DNA from: Acidovorax_G lacteus
GTDB lineage: Bacteria > Pseudomonadota > Gammaproteobacteria > Burkholderiales > Burkholderiaceae_C
DNA length: 64,000 bases
Direction of reading: 5' to 3'
NCBI RefSeq assembly: GCF_039540375.1
Contig: NZ_BAABEX010000007.1
Location: 310,001 to 374,000 of the forward strand
Shown: piece after piece, positions 42,929 through 52,440 of the stretch
How the letters are laid out: each line of letters starts with the position of its first letter
Position numbering within the stretch: position 1 is the first letter of the stretch
Translations under genes and position numbers: made by a program
The notes under the pieces: model-generated
Told to the model about the DNA's origin: nothing
Databases searched by the model: none
The model's input: only the letters and a program-made list of their open reading frames with translations

Positions 42929-44824
42929 ATGAGCGCATACGCCGAGTTCTACCGCCGCTCCATCGAAGAGCGCGACGCCTTTTGGGACGAGCAGGCCCGC
43001 CTGATCGACTGGCATACGCCGCCCCAGCAGATCTGCGACTACAACAACCCGCCGTTTGCCAAATGGTTTGTGGGCGGTACCACCAACCTGTGCCACAACG
43101 CGGTAGACCGCCACGTGGCCGCACGGGGTGACCAGCCTGCGCTGATCGCCATCTCGACCGAGACCGAGGCCGAGCGCAGCTACAGCTTTGCCGAGTTGCA
43201 CACCGAAGTGCAGCGCATGGCCGCGGTGCTGCAGCACCTGGGCGTCAAAAAGGGCGACCGGGTGCTGATCTACATGCCCATGATTGCCGAGGCGGCCTTT
43301 GCCATGCTGGCCTGTGCGCGCATCGGGGCGCTGCATTCGGTGGTGTTTGGCGGTTTTGCCTCGGGCTCGCTGGCCTCACGCATCGAAGACGCCGAACCCG
43401 TGCTGGTGGTGAGCGCCGACGCGGGTTCGCGCGGGGGCAAGGTGGTGCCCTACAAGCCGCTGCTGGACGAAGCCATCGAACTCTCCCGCCACAAGCCGCA
43501 GGCAGTGCTGCTGGTCAACCGTGGGCTGGCCGCCATGCACCTGCACGCCGGGCGCGACCACGACTGGGCGGCGCTGCGTGAGCAGCATCTGGCGGCCCAG
43601 GTGCCCTGCGAGTGGGTCGATTCCACCCATCCGAGCTACACGCTCTACACCAGCGGCACCACCGGCAAACCCAAGGGCGTGCAGCGCGACACCGGCGGCT
43701 ACGCCGTGGCGCTGGCCGCCAGCATGCGCCACATTTTTGACGCACAGGCAGGCCAGACCTTTTTTGCCACCAGCGACATCGGCTGGGTGGTGGGCCACAG
43801 CTACATCGTCTATGGTCCTCTCATCGCAGGCATGGCCACCATCATGTACGAGGGCCTGCCCATCCGGCCCGATGCGGGCATCTGGTGGAGCATCGTCGAG
43901 AAGTACCGCGTCACGCACATGTTCTCGGCCCCCACAGCGGTGCGCGTACTGAAAAAACAGGATCCGGCCTACCTCGCCAAGTACAACGTGAAAAGCCTCA
44001 AGGCCCTGTGGCTGGCTGGCGAACCGCTCGACGAGCCCACCGCGCAATGGATCAGCAGTGCGCTGCAGGTGCCCATCATCGACAACTACTGGCAGACCGA
44101 AACCGGCTGGCCCATCCTCACGCTGGCCAACGGCGTCGAGAAGCAGTCGGCTCGCTTTGGCAGCCCGGGCAAGGCCATGTATGGCTACCAGGTCAAGCTG
44201 ATCGACGAGGCCACGGGCGAGGAACTGACCGGCGCAAACCAGAAGGGCGTGGTGGCCATTGAGGGGCCGCTGCCCCCGGGCTGCATGCAGACGGTGTGGC
44301 GCGACGACGCCCGCTTTGTGAACACCTACTGGAAGAGCGTGCCCGGCCGGCTGATCTACAGCACCTTTGACTGGGGCATCCGCGACGCCGACGGCTACCA
44401 CTTCATCCTGGGCCGCACCGACGATGTGATCAACGTGGCCGGCCACCGCCTGGGCACGCGCGAAATCGAGGAGAGCATCGCGTCGCACCCCAACGTGGCG
44501 GAAGTGGCCGTCGTGGGCGTGGCCGACAGCCTCAAGGGCCAGGTGGCCATGGCCTTTGCCGTGGCCAAGGACGCCTCGGGTCTGACCGACGATGCCGCGC
44601 GCCTCAAGCTCGAAGGCGAGGTCATGAAGCTGGTGAACGCGCAACTCGGCGCGGTGGCCCGACCCTCACGCGTGTTCTTCGTGACGGTGCTGCCCAAGAC
44701 GCGCAGCGGCAAGCTGTTGCGCCGTGCCCTGCAGGCTGTGGCCGAAAAGCGCGACCCCGGCGACCTGACCACCATGGAAGATCCGGCCGCGCTGCAGCAG
44801 GTGCGCGATCTGGTGGGCGGCTGA
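42929..44824 (+). CDS. prpE: Propionyl-CoA synthetase
   Basis: AMP-forming acyl-CoA synthetase that activates propionate. 631 residues. The N-terminal YAEFYRRSIEERDAFWDEQA and the block DYNNPPFAKWFVGGTTNLCHNA are typical of PrpE rather than Acs. Motifs: the AMP-loop TLYTSGTTGKPKGVQRD near 237-253, DNYWQTETGWP near 388 (PrpE form), DVINVAGHRLGTREIE, and the acylated lysine in KTRSGKLLRR near 592. No prpBCD genes are adjacent. Confidence 0.95.
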   Translation: MSAYAEFYRRSIEERDAFWDEQARLIDWHTPPQQICDYNNPPFAKWFVGGTTNLCHNAVDRHVAARGDQPALIAISTETEAERSYSFAELHTEVQRMAAVLQHLGVKKGDRVLIYMPMIAEAAFAMLACARIGALHSVVFGGFASGSLASRIEDAEPVLVVSADAGSRGGKVVPYKPLLDEAIELSRHKPQAVLLVNRGLAAMHLHAGRDHDWAALREQHLAAQVPCEWVDSTHPSYTLYTSGTTGKPKGVQRDTGGYAVALAASMRHIFDAQAGQTFFATSDIGWVVGHSYIVYGPLIAGMATIMYEGLPIRPDAGIWWSIVEKYRVTHMFSAPTAVRVLKKQDPAYLAKYNVKSLKALWLAGEPLDEPTAQWISSALQVPIIDNYWQTETGWPILTLANGVEKQSARFGSPGKAMYGYQVKLIDEATGEELTGANQKGVVAIEGPLPPGCMQTVWRDDARFVNTYWKSVPGRLIYSTFDWGIRDADGYHFILGRTDDVINVAGHRLGTREIEESIASHPNVAEVAVVGVADSLKGQVAMAFAVAKDASGLTDDAARLKLEGEVMKLVNAQLGAVARPSRVFFVTVLPKTRSGKLLRRALQAVAEKRDPGDLTTMEDPAALQQVRDLVGG

Positions 44825-44855
44825 ACGGCTGCCACCGCGCGGCTAGCGCCCACCA

Positions 44856-44881
44856 CACAGCAGGCCTTCGGGCCTGTTGTG
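44856..44881 (+). terminator. Hairpin downstream of prpE, probable terminator
   Basis: An 11-bp stem with one G-T pair (CACAGCAGGCC/GGCCTGTTGTG) is closed by a TTCG tetraloop with the stabilising C-G closing pair. The T run after it is weak (CATTTG), so termination may be partial. Confidence 0.5.
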
Positions 44882-45083
44882 CATTTGGGGGGCACCGTAC
44901 GATGCCCGATGGGCGTGGCGTGGTGCGCGGGGCAGGGCGCTGCAGACAAGAGGGCGCTGCAGGGGGCGTGACGGCCCTTTAGGCACTGGAGCCCTGTCGG
45001 GCCTTGCAGGCCGTGACCACGCCGGGCACCGCAAAGCCGTTAAGAGGAAAATCGGCCTGAAACGACCCGTGGACCAGCACAAC

Positions 45084-45103
45084 CAGCTATCAATTCAATA
45101 GCA
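45084..45103. repeat. Half copy of the palindromic repeat
   Basis: The segment from CAGCTATCAATTCAATAGCA is the reverse complement of the leader part of copy 1 with one change. The hairpin core is absent. Confidence 0.6.
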
Positions 45104-45167
45104 TCCGAGCACCTGTTCGCCTGAATGAGCCCGCCTCCGCAGGCTTGCACTGGCGCAGCGCTGCGCT

Positions 45168-48100
45168 TCAGCCCGGCCGCTGGCGCTGCCAGCCAGGCGG
45201 AGGGGCCCAGGACGCCGTCCAGCGCACAAAGTCGTCCAGCGGCATGGGCCGCGCGATGCAATAGCCCTGCGCATGGCTGCAGCCCAGTTGCAGCAGCATC
45301 TGGCCCTGCTCCACGGTTTCCACGCCTTCGGCGATCACACGGTAGCCGAACGAGCGCGCCAGGCCGATCACGCCCTGCACGATGGCCAGATCGCCAGGGT
45401 CGCTCATCATGCCGTGCACAAAGCTCTGGTCGATTTTCAGCACGTCCATGGGCAAACGGCGCAGGTAGGTGAGCGACGAGTAGCCGGTGCCGAAGTCATC
45501 GAGCGAGATTGACATGCCCAGCGCGCGCAGGTCGGTCAGCGCACTGGAGGCGGCCTGCAGGTCGTACAGTGCGGCGCTTTCGGTGATCTCCAGCTCCATC
45601 AGCGAGGCCGAGACCGCCGGGTGGTGGGCCATGCGCTGCGCCATCCAGTCGGCAAAGCCACGGTGCTGCAGGTGCTGCGCAGCGATGTTGATGCTCAGCG
45701 GCAACTGCAGGCCGCGGTTGCTCAAGGCTTCGTGCATCTGCAGCGCGGCTTCTAGCACCCATTCGCCAAAGGTGATTTCGAGCTCGGTGCCTTCGAGCAG
45801 CGGCAGAAACTCGCCGGGCGGCACCAGCCCGCGCTCGGGGTGCTGCCAGCGCGAGAGCAATTCGGCGCCCACCAGCGCGCCGCTGCGCATGTCCACCTTG
45901 GGTTGCAGGTATAGCACGAACTGCGACCCGGCCAGCCCCTCGCGCACCTGCAGGCCCCGTTCGCGCATCTGCTGCTGTGCGCGCTCCTGCTCGGCGTCAA
46001 ACTGGTGGTATCGGTTGCGCCCGGCCTGCTTGGCCGCGTACATGGCCTGGTCGGCATGGCGCAGCAGGGTGTCGGCATCGGCCTCGTCCAGCGGGAACAT
46101 GGTGTAGCCAATGCTGGCCGTGACCACCACGCGCTCGCTGTCGATCTCGTACGGGGTGGCGATCTGGTCCATCACGTGGCCCAGCGTTTGCTCGAAGGCG
46201 GCGGCGGAGGCCAGACCGGGTAAGAGCAGCACGAATTCGTCGCCGCCCAGCCGCGCGACGCAATCGACCGAGCGCAGCGCGCGCGTCAGGCGTGCGGCGA
46301 CCATCACCAGCAGGCGGTCGCCCGCGCCGTGACCAAAGCGGTCGTTCACCGGCTTGAAGCCGTCCAGATCGAGGTAGGCCACGCCCAGCTGGGTGCCCTG
46401 TTCGCGGGCTTCGGCCATGCAGTCCTGCAGCCGCCGGGCCAACATCACGCGGTTGGGCAGGCCGGTCAGTGCGTCGAAATGTGCGAGTTTTTGCAGCAGC
46501 ACTTCCTGCTCGCGCTGCGGGGTCACGTCGATGGCCACCCCCAGCATGCGCAGCGGCTGGGCGTTGTCGTCGTAGCGCACGATCTTGCCCAGGTTGCGAA
46601 TCCAGCGGGCAGGCTCGCCGGGCGCCTGCGTGCGCCAAGTCGCATCGAAGGGCGTGCCCGGATGCCGCGTGTGCCGGGCCAGTTCGTTGGAGATGCGCTC
46701 GACGTCTTCCACCGCCACATGGGTGGCCCAGGGCACGGGCGCATCGCTTGCAGGGCCGCGCCCGACAGGCAGTGCACGCAGGTGGCGCCAGCGCGTGTCG
46801 CCCGAAATCTGTCCGGCGGCCAGGTCCCAGTCCCAGCAGCCCAGGGATGCGGCCGACAGCGTGAGCGAGAGCAGTTCCTCGCGCTCGCGCACCTGTTCCT
46901 CGTTGCGCTTGCGGTCGGTGATGTCGTGCACCGAGAACAGCCAGTGCGGTTCTCCGTCCAGCTCGGTGCGCCGCATGGACTGCAGCACCGTGAGCGGCCC
47001 GCGCGTGCGCGAGTGCAGCGTTACCTCGTAGCCGTTGATCTGCCCGTCCTTTTCCACAGCGTCCAGCAGACGCTGGCGCTGGTCGGCCGAGAAAATACCC
47101 AAATCGATGGCCGTGCGCCCCAGGGCTTCGCCACGGGGGATGCCCAGCATCTGCTCCCAGGCGGGGTTGATGTCGGTGTAGCAGCCGTCGCTGCAGCGCG
47201 AAAGCCCCATGGGATAGGGCATGAGGTGGAAGATGCGGGAGAAACGGTCTTCCGACTGGCGCAGCCGCTGCTCGGCGCGCTTGGTTTCGTCAATGTCCTG
47301 CATCACACCGCGCACCCGGGTCACGCGGCCACCTTCGATCACGGGTTCGCCGCGGGCGCGTACCCAGCGGCGCTGCCCGTCGTCGGCCCGCAACACTTCC
47401 AGCTCCAGGCTCCATTCCTCGCGTCGCAGAATGCTGGCGCGCAGGCAGTCGCGCAGGATCTCGCGGTATTCGGGCGCCACATGCTGATCGATGTAGTGGG
47501 CAGGCGGCGGCGCACCCAGGGGCAGGCCGTGGATGTCGTAACACACGTCCGACCAATACACCAGTCCATGGCCCCGGGCATCTTCCCAGGCGCCCAGGCG
47601 CGCAAGCCGGCCCGCCTGCTGCAGCAGGCCGTTGACGGCACGCAATTCCTCGCTGGTGCGGTGGGCCTCGGTCATATCGTGGAAGACGAACACAAAGCAC
47701 TGTTCACCCTCGATAAGCACGGAGCGTGCCGACATCAAGCCGGGCAAGCGCACGCCCTTGCGCTGGGCGGTCACCGGTAGCCGATCGACCTTGCCGTCCC
47801 GTTCAAACGCCCGCACAAACCGTTCACGTTCTTGCTCGCTGGCCCAAATCTTCAACTCGGTGGACGTACGGCCCACGATTTCTGCATGGACCCTGTCAAA
47901 CAGCTCGCAGAACGCGGGGTTCACATCCAGGTACCGTCCGTCGCGAATGCGGGAGATGCCGGCTGCATCCGGCAGTGTTTGAAAAAAGGTCGTGTACTTG
48001 GTTTCCGATACCTGCAAAGCCGCTTCCACCTCCCGGTGCGCGGTGATGTCAATGTCCATGCCAATGAGCCGCTGCGGTTTGCCCGTCGCGTCACGCGCGG

Positions 48101-49007
48101 CCACCGTGCCACGCGACAGCACCCAGCGCCACTGCCCCTCCAGGTCGAGTACGCGAAACTCGGCCTCGTACGCCTCGGACTCTCCATCCATGGCCCGCGC
48201 GAGCTTGGCAGCCTGCCGCGCAGCGTCGCCAGGATGGCGCCGGGCATACCAACGCTGCCAGAGGTCTGGAGCATCGCCTTCCTCGATGCCGAACGTCTCG
48301 TAGAAGCTGCCGTGGCAGCGGAAACTGCGCGTGGGAACCTCCCACTCCCAGCGTCCGCCAGCCAGCGAATCGAGCGCCAGGCTTAGTTGCTGCTCTCGCT
48401 CACGCAAACGCTCATTGGCCGCTTGCAGCGCCAAGGTGGTGTGGGCCTTCCCCACCAGTAACAGGCGCCCCGCGCCCAAGATCAGAATGCCTGCCCCGTG
48501 ATACCAGGGGAAAGTGTCGAACAAGGCCCCCGCATGAACGGGCATCGAGATATGGCCCGCGAGCACGAGGGCCAGCGCGGTCGCCAGCGGCAGCAGCACG
48601 GCCAGTCCCACCATCGGCCGCCAGGTGTTCAACGGCGCATAGCGGCGCACGCGCCGCCAGGCTTCGCCACTGGCCCAGGCAGCGCTCAGAACGAACACCG
48701 CTGCGCCGATTTCAGCGGCTCCGCTCCATGCAATACCAGCCAGCGCGACCAGCGCCGTTACTCCGGCTGCCAGCGGCCCAAAGTACAGAGCCATGAAAGC
48801 TGTGGCAGTCGGGTAAGCCACGACGTCCAGTTCTGGCGCATTGATACGCAGTACGACCAGGACCAGCACCGATACGATGCCGCCGAGCCAACCCGCTGTC
48901 CATTGGGTTCGGCGTCCCGGCTTCAGCAACTCCTGCGGCGCCATCTGCGTCATGCCCAACACAATCAGCAGCAGGAGACCCCCGGCCAACAGCGCGTTAT
49001 GGGCCAT
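45168..49007 (-). CDS. Membrane protein with five PAS domains, GGDEF and EAL domains (c-di-GMP turnover)
   Basis: 1279 residues. N-terminal membrane part with about six helices (1-190), five consecutive PAS/PAC units (about 205-840), GGDEF (about 850-1010) and EAL (about 1020-1270). The cyclase site RLGGDEFVLLL is intact and the inhibitory I-site RSVD lies five residues before it. In the EAL domain the signature is ELL (GAELLSRWQHP) rather than EAL. The other metal and catalytic elements look present: N in SINIAAQHL, ELEITES, DDFGTGYSSL, LKIDQSFV, AEGVET and QGYCIARP. It may therefore make or degrade c-di-GMP. The start follows a GGAG site. Confidence 0.92.
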   Translation of the reverse strand: MAHNALLAGGLLLLIVLGMTQMAPQELLKPGRRTQWTAGWLGGIVSVLVLVVLRINAPELDVVAYPTATAFMALYFGPLAAGVTALVALAGIAWSGAAEIGAAVFVLSAAWASGEAWRRVRRYAPLNTWRPMVGLAVLLPLATALALVLAGHISMPVHAGALFDTFPWYHGAGILILGAGRLLLVGKAHTTLALQAANERLREREQQLSLALDSLAGGRWEWEVPTRSFRCHGSFYETFGIEEGDAPDLWQRWYARRHPGDAARQAAKLARAMDGESEAYEAEFRVLDLEGQWRWVLSRGTVAARDATGKPQRLIGMDIDITAHREVEAALQVSETKYTTFFQTLPDAAGISRIRDGRYLDVNPAFCELFDRVHAEIVGRTSTELKIWASEQERERFVRAFERDGKVDRLPVTAQRKGVRLPGLMSARSVLIEGEQCFVFVFHDMTEAHRTSEELRAVNGLLQQAGRLARLGAWEDARGHGLVYWSDVCYDIHGLPLGAPPPAHYIDQHVAPEYREILRDCLRASILRREEWSLELEVLRADDGQRRWVRARGEPVIEGGRVTRVRGVMQDIDETKRAEQRLRQSEDRFSRIFHLMPYPMGLSRCSDGCYTDINPAWEQMLGIPRGEALGRTAIDLGIFSADQRQRLLDAVEKDGQINGYEVTLHSRTRGPLTVLQSMRRTELDGEPHWLFSVHDITDRKRNEEQVREREELLSLTLSAASLGCWDWDLAAGQISGDTRWRHLRALPVGRGPASDAPVPWATHVAVEDVERISNELARHTRHPGTPFDATWRTQAPGEPARWIRNLGKIVRYDDNAQPLRMLGVAIDVTPQREQEVLLQKLAHFDALTGLPNRVMLARRLQDCMAEAREQGTQLGVAYLDLDGFKPVNDRFGHGAGDRLLVMVAARLTRALRSVDCVARLGGDEFVLLLPGLASAAAFEQTLGHVMDQIATPYEIDSERVVVTASIGYTMFPLDEADADTLLRHADQAMYAAKQAGRNRYHQFDAEQERAQQQMRERGLQVREGLAGSQFVLYLQPKVDMRSGALVGAELLSRWQHPERGLVPPGEFLPLLEGTELEITFGEWVLEAALQMHEALSNRGLQLPLSINIAAQHLQHRGFADWMAQRMAHHPAVSASLMELEITESAALYDLQAASSALTDLRALGMSISLDDFGTGYSSLTYLRRLPMDVLKIDQSFVHGMMSDPGDLAIVQGVIGLARSFGYRVIAEGVETVEQGQMLLQLGCSHAQGYCIARPMPLDDFVRWTASWAPPPGWQRQRPG

Positions 49008-49161
49008 GCGGGCTCCAGGTACAGGCCAGCCGTCGGGTCAATGCGGCCAGGCCGAGCGCCAGCCGCGCAGCACGCTGCTGCATTGAAGGCGCGACGGAAG
49101 CGGGTGAGAAGAGGCCCTGGACGCGGCGCATATCCCGAGTGTAGGGCGACTCGGACACGCC

Positions 49162-50052
49162 TCAGGGCTGTGACTGCGTCCTGATTAGCCCGGTTGACAA
49201 GGCGGTACCAGCCACAATCAGTACGGCGCACCCCACCATCCACGGCGTGACGGGTTCGGCCAGAAACAGCGCGCCGTAACCCAGCGCAAACACCGGCGTG
49301 AGAAAGGTGACGGTCAGCGCCCGGCTGGCGCCTGCACGCTCGATGATCCGGAAGTACAGGATGTACGCAATGCCGGTGCACAGCACGGCAATCGCCAGCA
49401 CCGCGAGCCACGCGGTTGCGCCCGGCGTCTGCTCGGGCCAGAACAGCACGGTGGGTATGGCCAGCGCCAGCGCGGCACCAATCTGGCTGCCCGTGGCCGT
49501 GGCGAGTGCCGGGACCCCCACCAGGCGGCGGCGCGCATAACTGGCCGCCAGCGCGTAACACAGCGACGCCAGCAGGCACGCCCCCATGGCGAGCGCCGCC
49601 TGGCCGCCTGCCAGACCGACCCCTGCCGGGGCACGCCAGGCCAGCAGGGCCACGCCTGCAAACCCCAGTGCCAGGCCCAGCCAGCGCAGGCGCGCAATGC
49701 GTTCGCCCAGCCACACCCAGGCCACCAGCGCGCCAAACAGCGGCACCGTGGCGTTGAGGATCGACGTCAGCCCCGTGGTGAGGTGCAGCACCGCCCAGGC
49801 ATACAGCGCAAAGGGCAGGGCGGAGTTGATCACCCCCGCCACCAGCACGGGCCGCCAATGCTGGCGCAGCGCAGGCCACTGGCCCCGCTGCCACAGCACC
49901 GGCCACAAAAACGCGGCTGCCAGCCCCACGCGCAGGCCTGCCGTGGCCAGTGGGCCAAATTCGGCCGCGCCCAGGCGCATGAACAAAAAGGACGCGCCCC
50001 ACAGCGCGGCCAGCAGCACGAACTCGGCCACCCAGGCGGGCGGGCGGCTCAT
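49162..50052 (-). CDS. EamA/DMT-family transporter
   Basis: 296 residues with ten hydrophobic helices in two EamA repeats (first opening FVLLAALWGASFLFMRLG, second starting about residue 150). This is the drug/metabolite transporter family of the inner membrane; the substrate is unknown. The start overlaps the stop of ogt as ATGA, so it is translated after ogt from the same message. Confidence 0.9.
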   Translation of the reverse strand: MSRPPAWVAEFVLLAALWGASFLFMRLGAAEFGPLATAGLRVGLAAAFLWPVLWQRGQWPALRQHWRPVLVAGVINSALPFALYAWAVLHLTTGLTSILNATVPLFGALVAWVWLGERIARLRWLGLALGFAGVALLAWRAPAGVGLAGGQAALAMGACLLASLCYALAASYARRRLVGVPALATATGSQIGAALALAIPTVLFWPEQTPGATAWLAVLAIAVLCTGIAYILYFRIIERAGASRALTVTFLTPVFALGYGALFLAEPVTPWMVGCAVLIVAGTALSTGLIRTQSQP

Positions 50053-50594
50053 GCCGTCGCCCCGGCCAGCGGCGGTTCGACCGGCGGCAGTGCGCCTTCC
50101 AGCTGCAGCAGCGCCTGTTTGCGCTCCAGCCCTCCGGCATAGCCCGTGAGCGCGCCGCCCACCCCCACCACCCGGTGGCAGGGCACCACCACGCTCAGCG
50201 GGTTGCGGCCCACGGCTGCGCCCAGCGCCCGCACAGCCCGGGGCTGGCCCAGCTGACGGGCGAGGTCGCCATAGCGCACGGTGCCGCCGTATGGCACCTG
50301 GCGCAACGCATGCCACACGGCCCGCTGAAACGGGGTTCCAGCCGACAAGTCAAGCGGCAGATCAAAGGACCGGACCTGACCGCGCCAGTACGCCTGCAGT
50401 TGCGCCGCCGCCGCCTGCAGCAGGGGGTGGGCGTCGTCGCGCGGCCAGGCCGTGGGTTGGGCCGCTAGTGCAGGGGGCAGGTGGCGCTGGCCGTCGAACC
50501 AGACACCCGCCAGGCCTGTGGCCGATGCGGCCAGCGTCAGCCGACCCAGGGGCGAGGGCACGACGGTGTAGGTCAGGGATGCGAAGGCCACCAT
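50049..50594 (-). CDS. ogt: Methylated-DNA--protein-cysteine methyltransferase
   Basis: Removes methyl groups from O6-methylguanine in DNA by irreversible transfer to its own cysteine. 181 residues. The active site is C139 in SVVVPCHRVVG, with the helix-turn-helix region TPFQRAVWHALRQVPYGGTVRYGDLA before it and LTGYAGGLERKQALLQLE after it. The ATG with AAGGAA upstream is used; an ATG seven codons earlier is possible. A DNA glycosylase gene with an Ada domain lies just upstream, separated by a palindromic repeat. Confidence 0.94.
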   Translation of the reverse strand: MVAFASLTYTVVPSPLGRLTLAASATGLAGVWFDGQRHLPPALAAQPTAWPRDDAHPLLQAAAAQLQAYWRGQVRSFDLPLDLSAGTPFQRAVWHALRQVPYGGTVRYGDLARQLGQPRAVRALGAAVGRNPLSVVVPCHRVVGVGGALTGYAGGLERKQALLQLEGALPPVEPPLAGATA

Positions 50595-50613
50595 GGCAGA
50601 TTCCTTGAGGGTC

Positions 50614-50668
50614 AAATGGGCTGCTTGTGCTTACAAGTCAAGCACGAGCAGCTACTAAAACTATAGCA
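50614..50668. repeat. Palindromic intergenic repeat, copy 5, overlapping a gene end
   Basis: The stem GCTGCTTGTGCTT/AAGCACGAGCAGC (one G-T pair) has a 7-base loop, with flanks CAAATGG on the left and TACTAAAACTATAGCAA on the right. Read on the minus strand, TTGCTATAG of the flank forms the last Leu-Leu codons and the TAG stop of the Ada-AlkA gene. Confidence 0.9.
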
Positions 50669-52283
50669 AATCCGGTGCGGCGGTGGCGGCAGTGTCGGCT
50701 GCCGGCGGCGTGGCATCGCCATCCGCCAGCGCCCCCGGGGTTCCGGGCGGCTGGTAGTGCCCGGCCCAGGCGCGCAGCAGGGCGTAGCCGCGCCAGGGGC
50801 GCCAGGGCTCGGCCCGCGCGGTGGCCGCGCGCGCTGCGCCGCTGCCGCGGGCAATGCCCAGTGCCTGGTGCAGGGCCACGTCGGCGGCCGGAAACGCATC
50901 GGGCCACCGCAAGGCGCGCAGTGCAATGTAGTCGGCCGTCCAGGCGCCAATGCCGGGCAGGCTGCAAAGGCGCGCGCGCGTGGCTTCCACATCGGCCTCA
51001 GGGCTCAGGTCGAGCAGGCCTGCATCCACCTGCTGTGCCAGTGCCAGCAGGGCCTGCTGCCGCTGGCGCACGATGCCCAGCGCGCCAAGCGCCTCGGCCG
51101 GCACGCGCGCCAGCACGGCGGCAGACGGAAACGCCCGGTGCAGCGCTGGCCAGGGCGTTGACACGGGCTCGCCCCAGGCGTCTAGCACACGGCCCGCCAA
51201 GGTGCGTGCCGCGGCCACGCTGACCTGCTGGCCCAGCACGGCGCGTACGGCCAGTTCGAAGCCATCGGTGGTGCCGGGCACCCGCAGGCCCTCGGCCGCC
51301 GGAAAGTCGCGCCCCAGCACCGCATGGATGGCCGCCGGGTCTGCGTCCAGGTCCAGCCAGTGGCGCACACGGGCCAGCCAGGCGGGCAATTCGGGCAGCA
51401 GGCTGTCGGACAGCCGTACGCACACCACGGGATGCAAGGGGTCGAACACGGCCTCGATCCAGCCTGGAGCGCAGCGGCCCTGTGGGCCATGGGCACGCAC
51501 CACCCGTCGCATGGTGCGCTCGGCCGTGTCCACCTGTTCCAGTCCGGGCAGTTGCCGCTGCGCCCCAAAAGCCAGCAGCGCATCGGCGTCCAGTGGCGGC
51601 CGGTAGCCCAGGCGCACGGGCCGCAGCGCGGGTTTCAGCGCATCGTCCGCGCGCTGTGACTGGCGTCGCAAGGCCGTGGGTTCCAGACCGTAATGCGTGG
51701 CGAACGCAGCCTGCAGCCGCCGCGCGCTGCCAAAGCCGCTGGCGGAAGCGACCTCGTGCACAGGCAGTGTGGTGTCGGTCAGCAACTGCTTGGCGGCCAA
51801 CAGCCGCCGCGTCTGCCACACCTGCTGCGGGGTGACACCCAGTTGCTGCTGGAACACGCGGCGCAGGTGCCGGTCGGTCACGCCCAGTCGCCGCGCCAGC
51901 ACCTGCACGACGGCGCCATCTTCGGTGCCGCGGACTTGTGGCTGCAGGCGCCGCAGGGCCTCGCGCACCAGCACGCTGGCCGCGTCGGTGGCCGACCACC
52001 ACTGGGCCGCCGGGGCCAGCTCGGGCCGGCAGCGCAGGCAGGGCCGAAACCCGGCCTGCTCGGCGTGCGCTGCGGTCGCGTAAAACTGGCAGTTCTCGCG
52101 CCGCGGGGTGCGCACGGCGCACACAGGCCGGCAATACACGCCGGTGGAGGTCACCCCGGTGAAAAAGCGGCCGTCAAAGCGCGCGTCGCGGCTGCTGAGC
52201 GCGCGCCAGCACTGCTCGTGCCAGCGGGCTGCTTCAGCGCTGGGGGCTGAAGGCGCGAGTGGCGCTGAAGGGCGGGAGGACAT
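50661..52283 (-). CDS. Ada-like regulator fused to DNA-3-methyladenine glycosylase II (Ada-AlkA)
   Basis: 540 residues. The N-terminal Ada zinc domain has all four cysteines (VYCRPVC and FRPCLRC, about 49-82), of which the first would accept methyl groups from DNA phosphotriesters. An AraC-type HTH follows (about 105-205), then the AlkA N-domain and the HhH-GPD glycosylase (LPGIGAWTADYIALRALRWPDAF with the catalytic aspartate in PAADVAL). It combines alkylation sensing with base excision. The start is ATG 52283 or three codons earlier at 52292. The last codons and stop lie within a palindromic repeat. It probably shares regulation with ogt and the EamA gene. Confidence 0.92.
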   Translation of the reverse strand: MSSRPSAPLAPSAPSAEAARWHEQCWRALSSRDARFDGRFFTGVTSTGVYCRPVCAVRTPRRENCQFYATAAHAEQAGFRPCLRCRPELAPAAQWWSATDAASVLVREALRRLQPQVRGTEDGAVVQVLARRLGVTDRHLRRVFQQQLGVTPQQVWQTRRLLAAKQLLTDTTLPVHEVASASGFGSARRLQAAFATHYGLEPTALRRQSQRADDALKPALRPVRLGYRPPLDADALLAFGAQRQLPGLEQVDTAERTMRRVVRAHGPQGRCAPGWIEAVFDPLHPVVCVRLSDSLLPELPAWLARVRHWLDLDADPAAIHAVLGRDFPAAEGLRVPGTTDGFELAVRAVLGQQVSVAAARTLAGRVLDAWGEPVSTPWPALHRAFPSAAVLARVPAEALGALGIVRQRQQALLALAQQVDAGLLDLSPEADVEATRARLCSLPGIGAWTADYIALRALRWPDAFPAADVALHQALGIARGSGAARAATARAEPWRPWRGYALLRAWAGHYQPPGTPGALADGDATPPAADTAATAAPDLL

Positions 52284-52440
52284 GCGGTCCATCATAGGCC
52301 GCCAGTGCGATGGCCATGCGACGTTTGCGGACCTGCGCCTGCGGCCGTGACCCACCCTGCTGCGGCGTTCGCTGCAAGACGGGGCTTCTACAATTGCGGG
52401 CTTCGCTTCCGACCGCCTCACTGTTCCGAAAGGGCTCTTC

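Larger units (their letters stand above)
44825..45167. other. Intergenic stretch between convergent prpE and the GGDEF/EAL gene
   Basis: 343 bases containing a hairpin after prpE and a half copy of the palindromic repeat. No open frame here has a coding look or a ribosome site. Confidence 0.6.
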
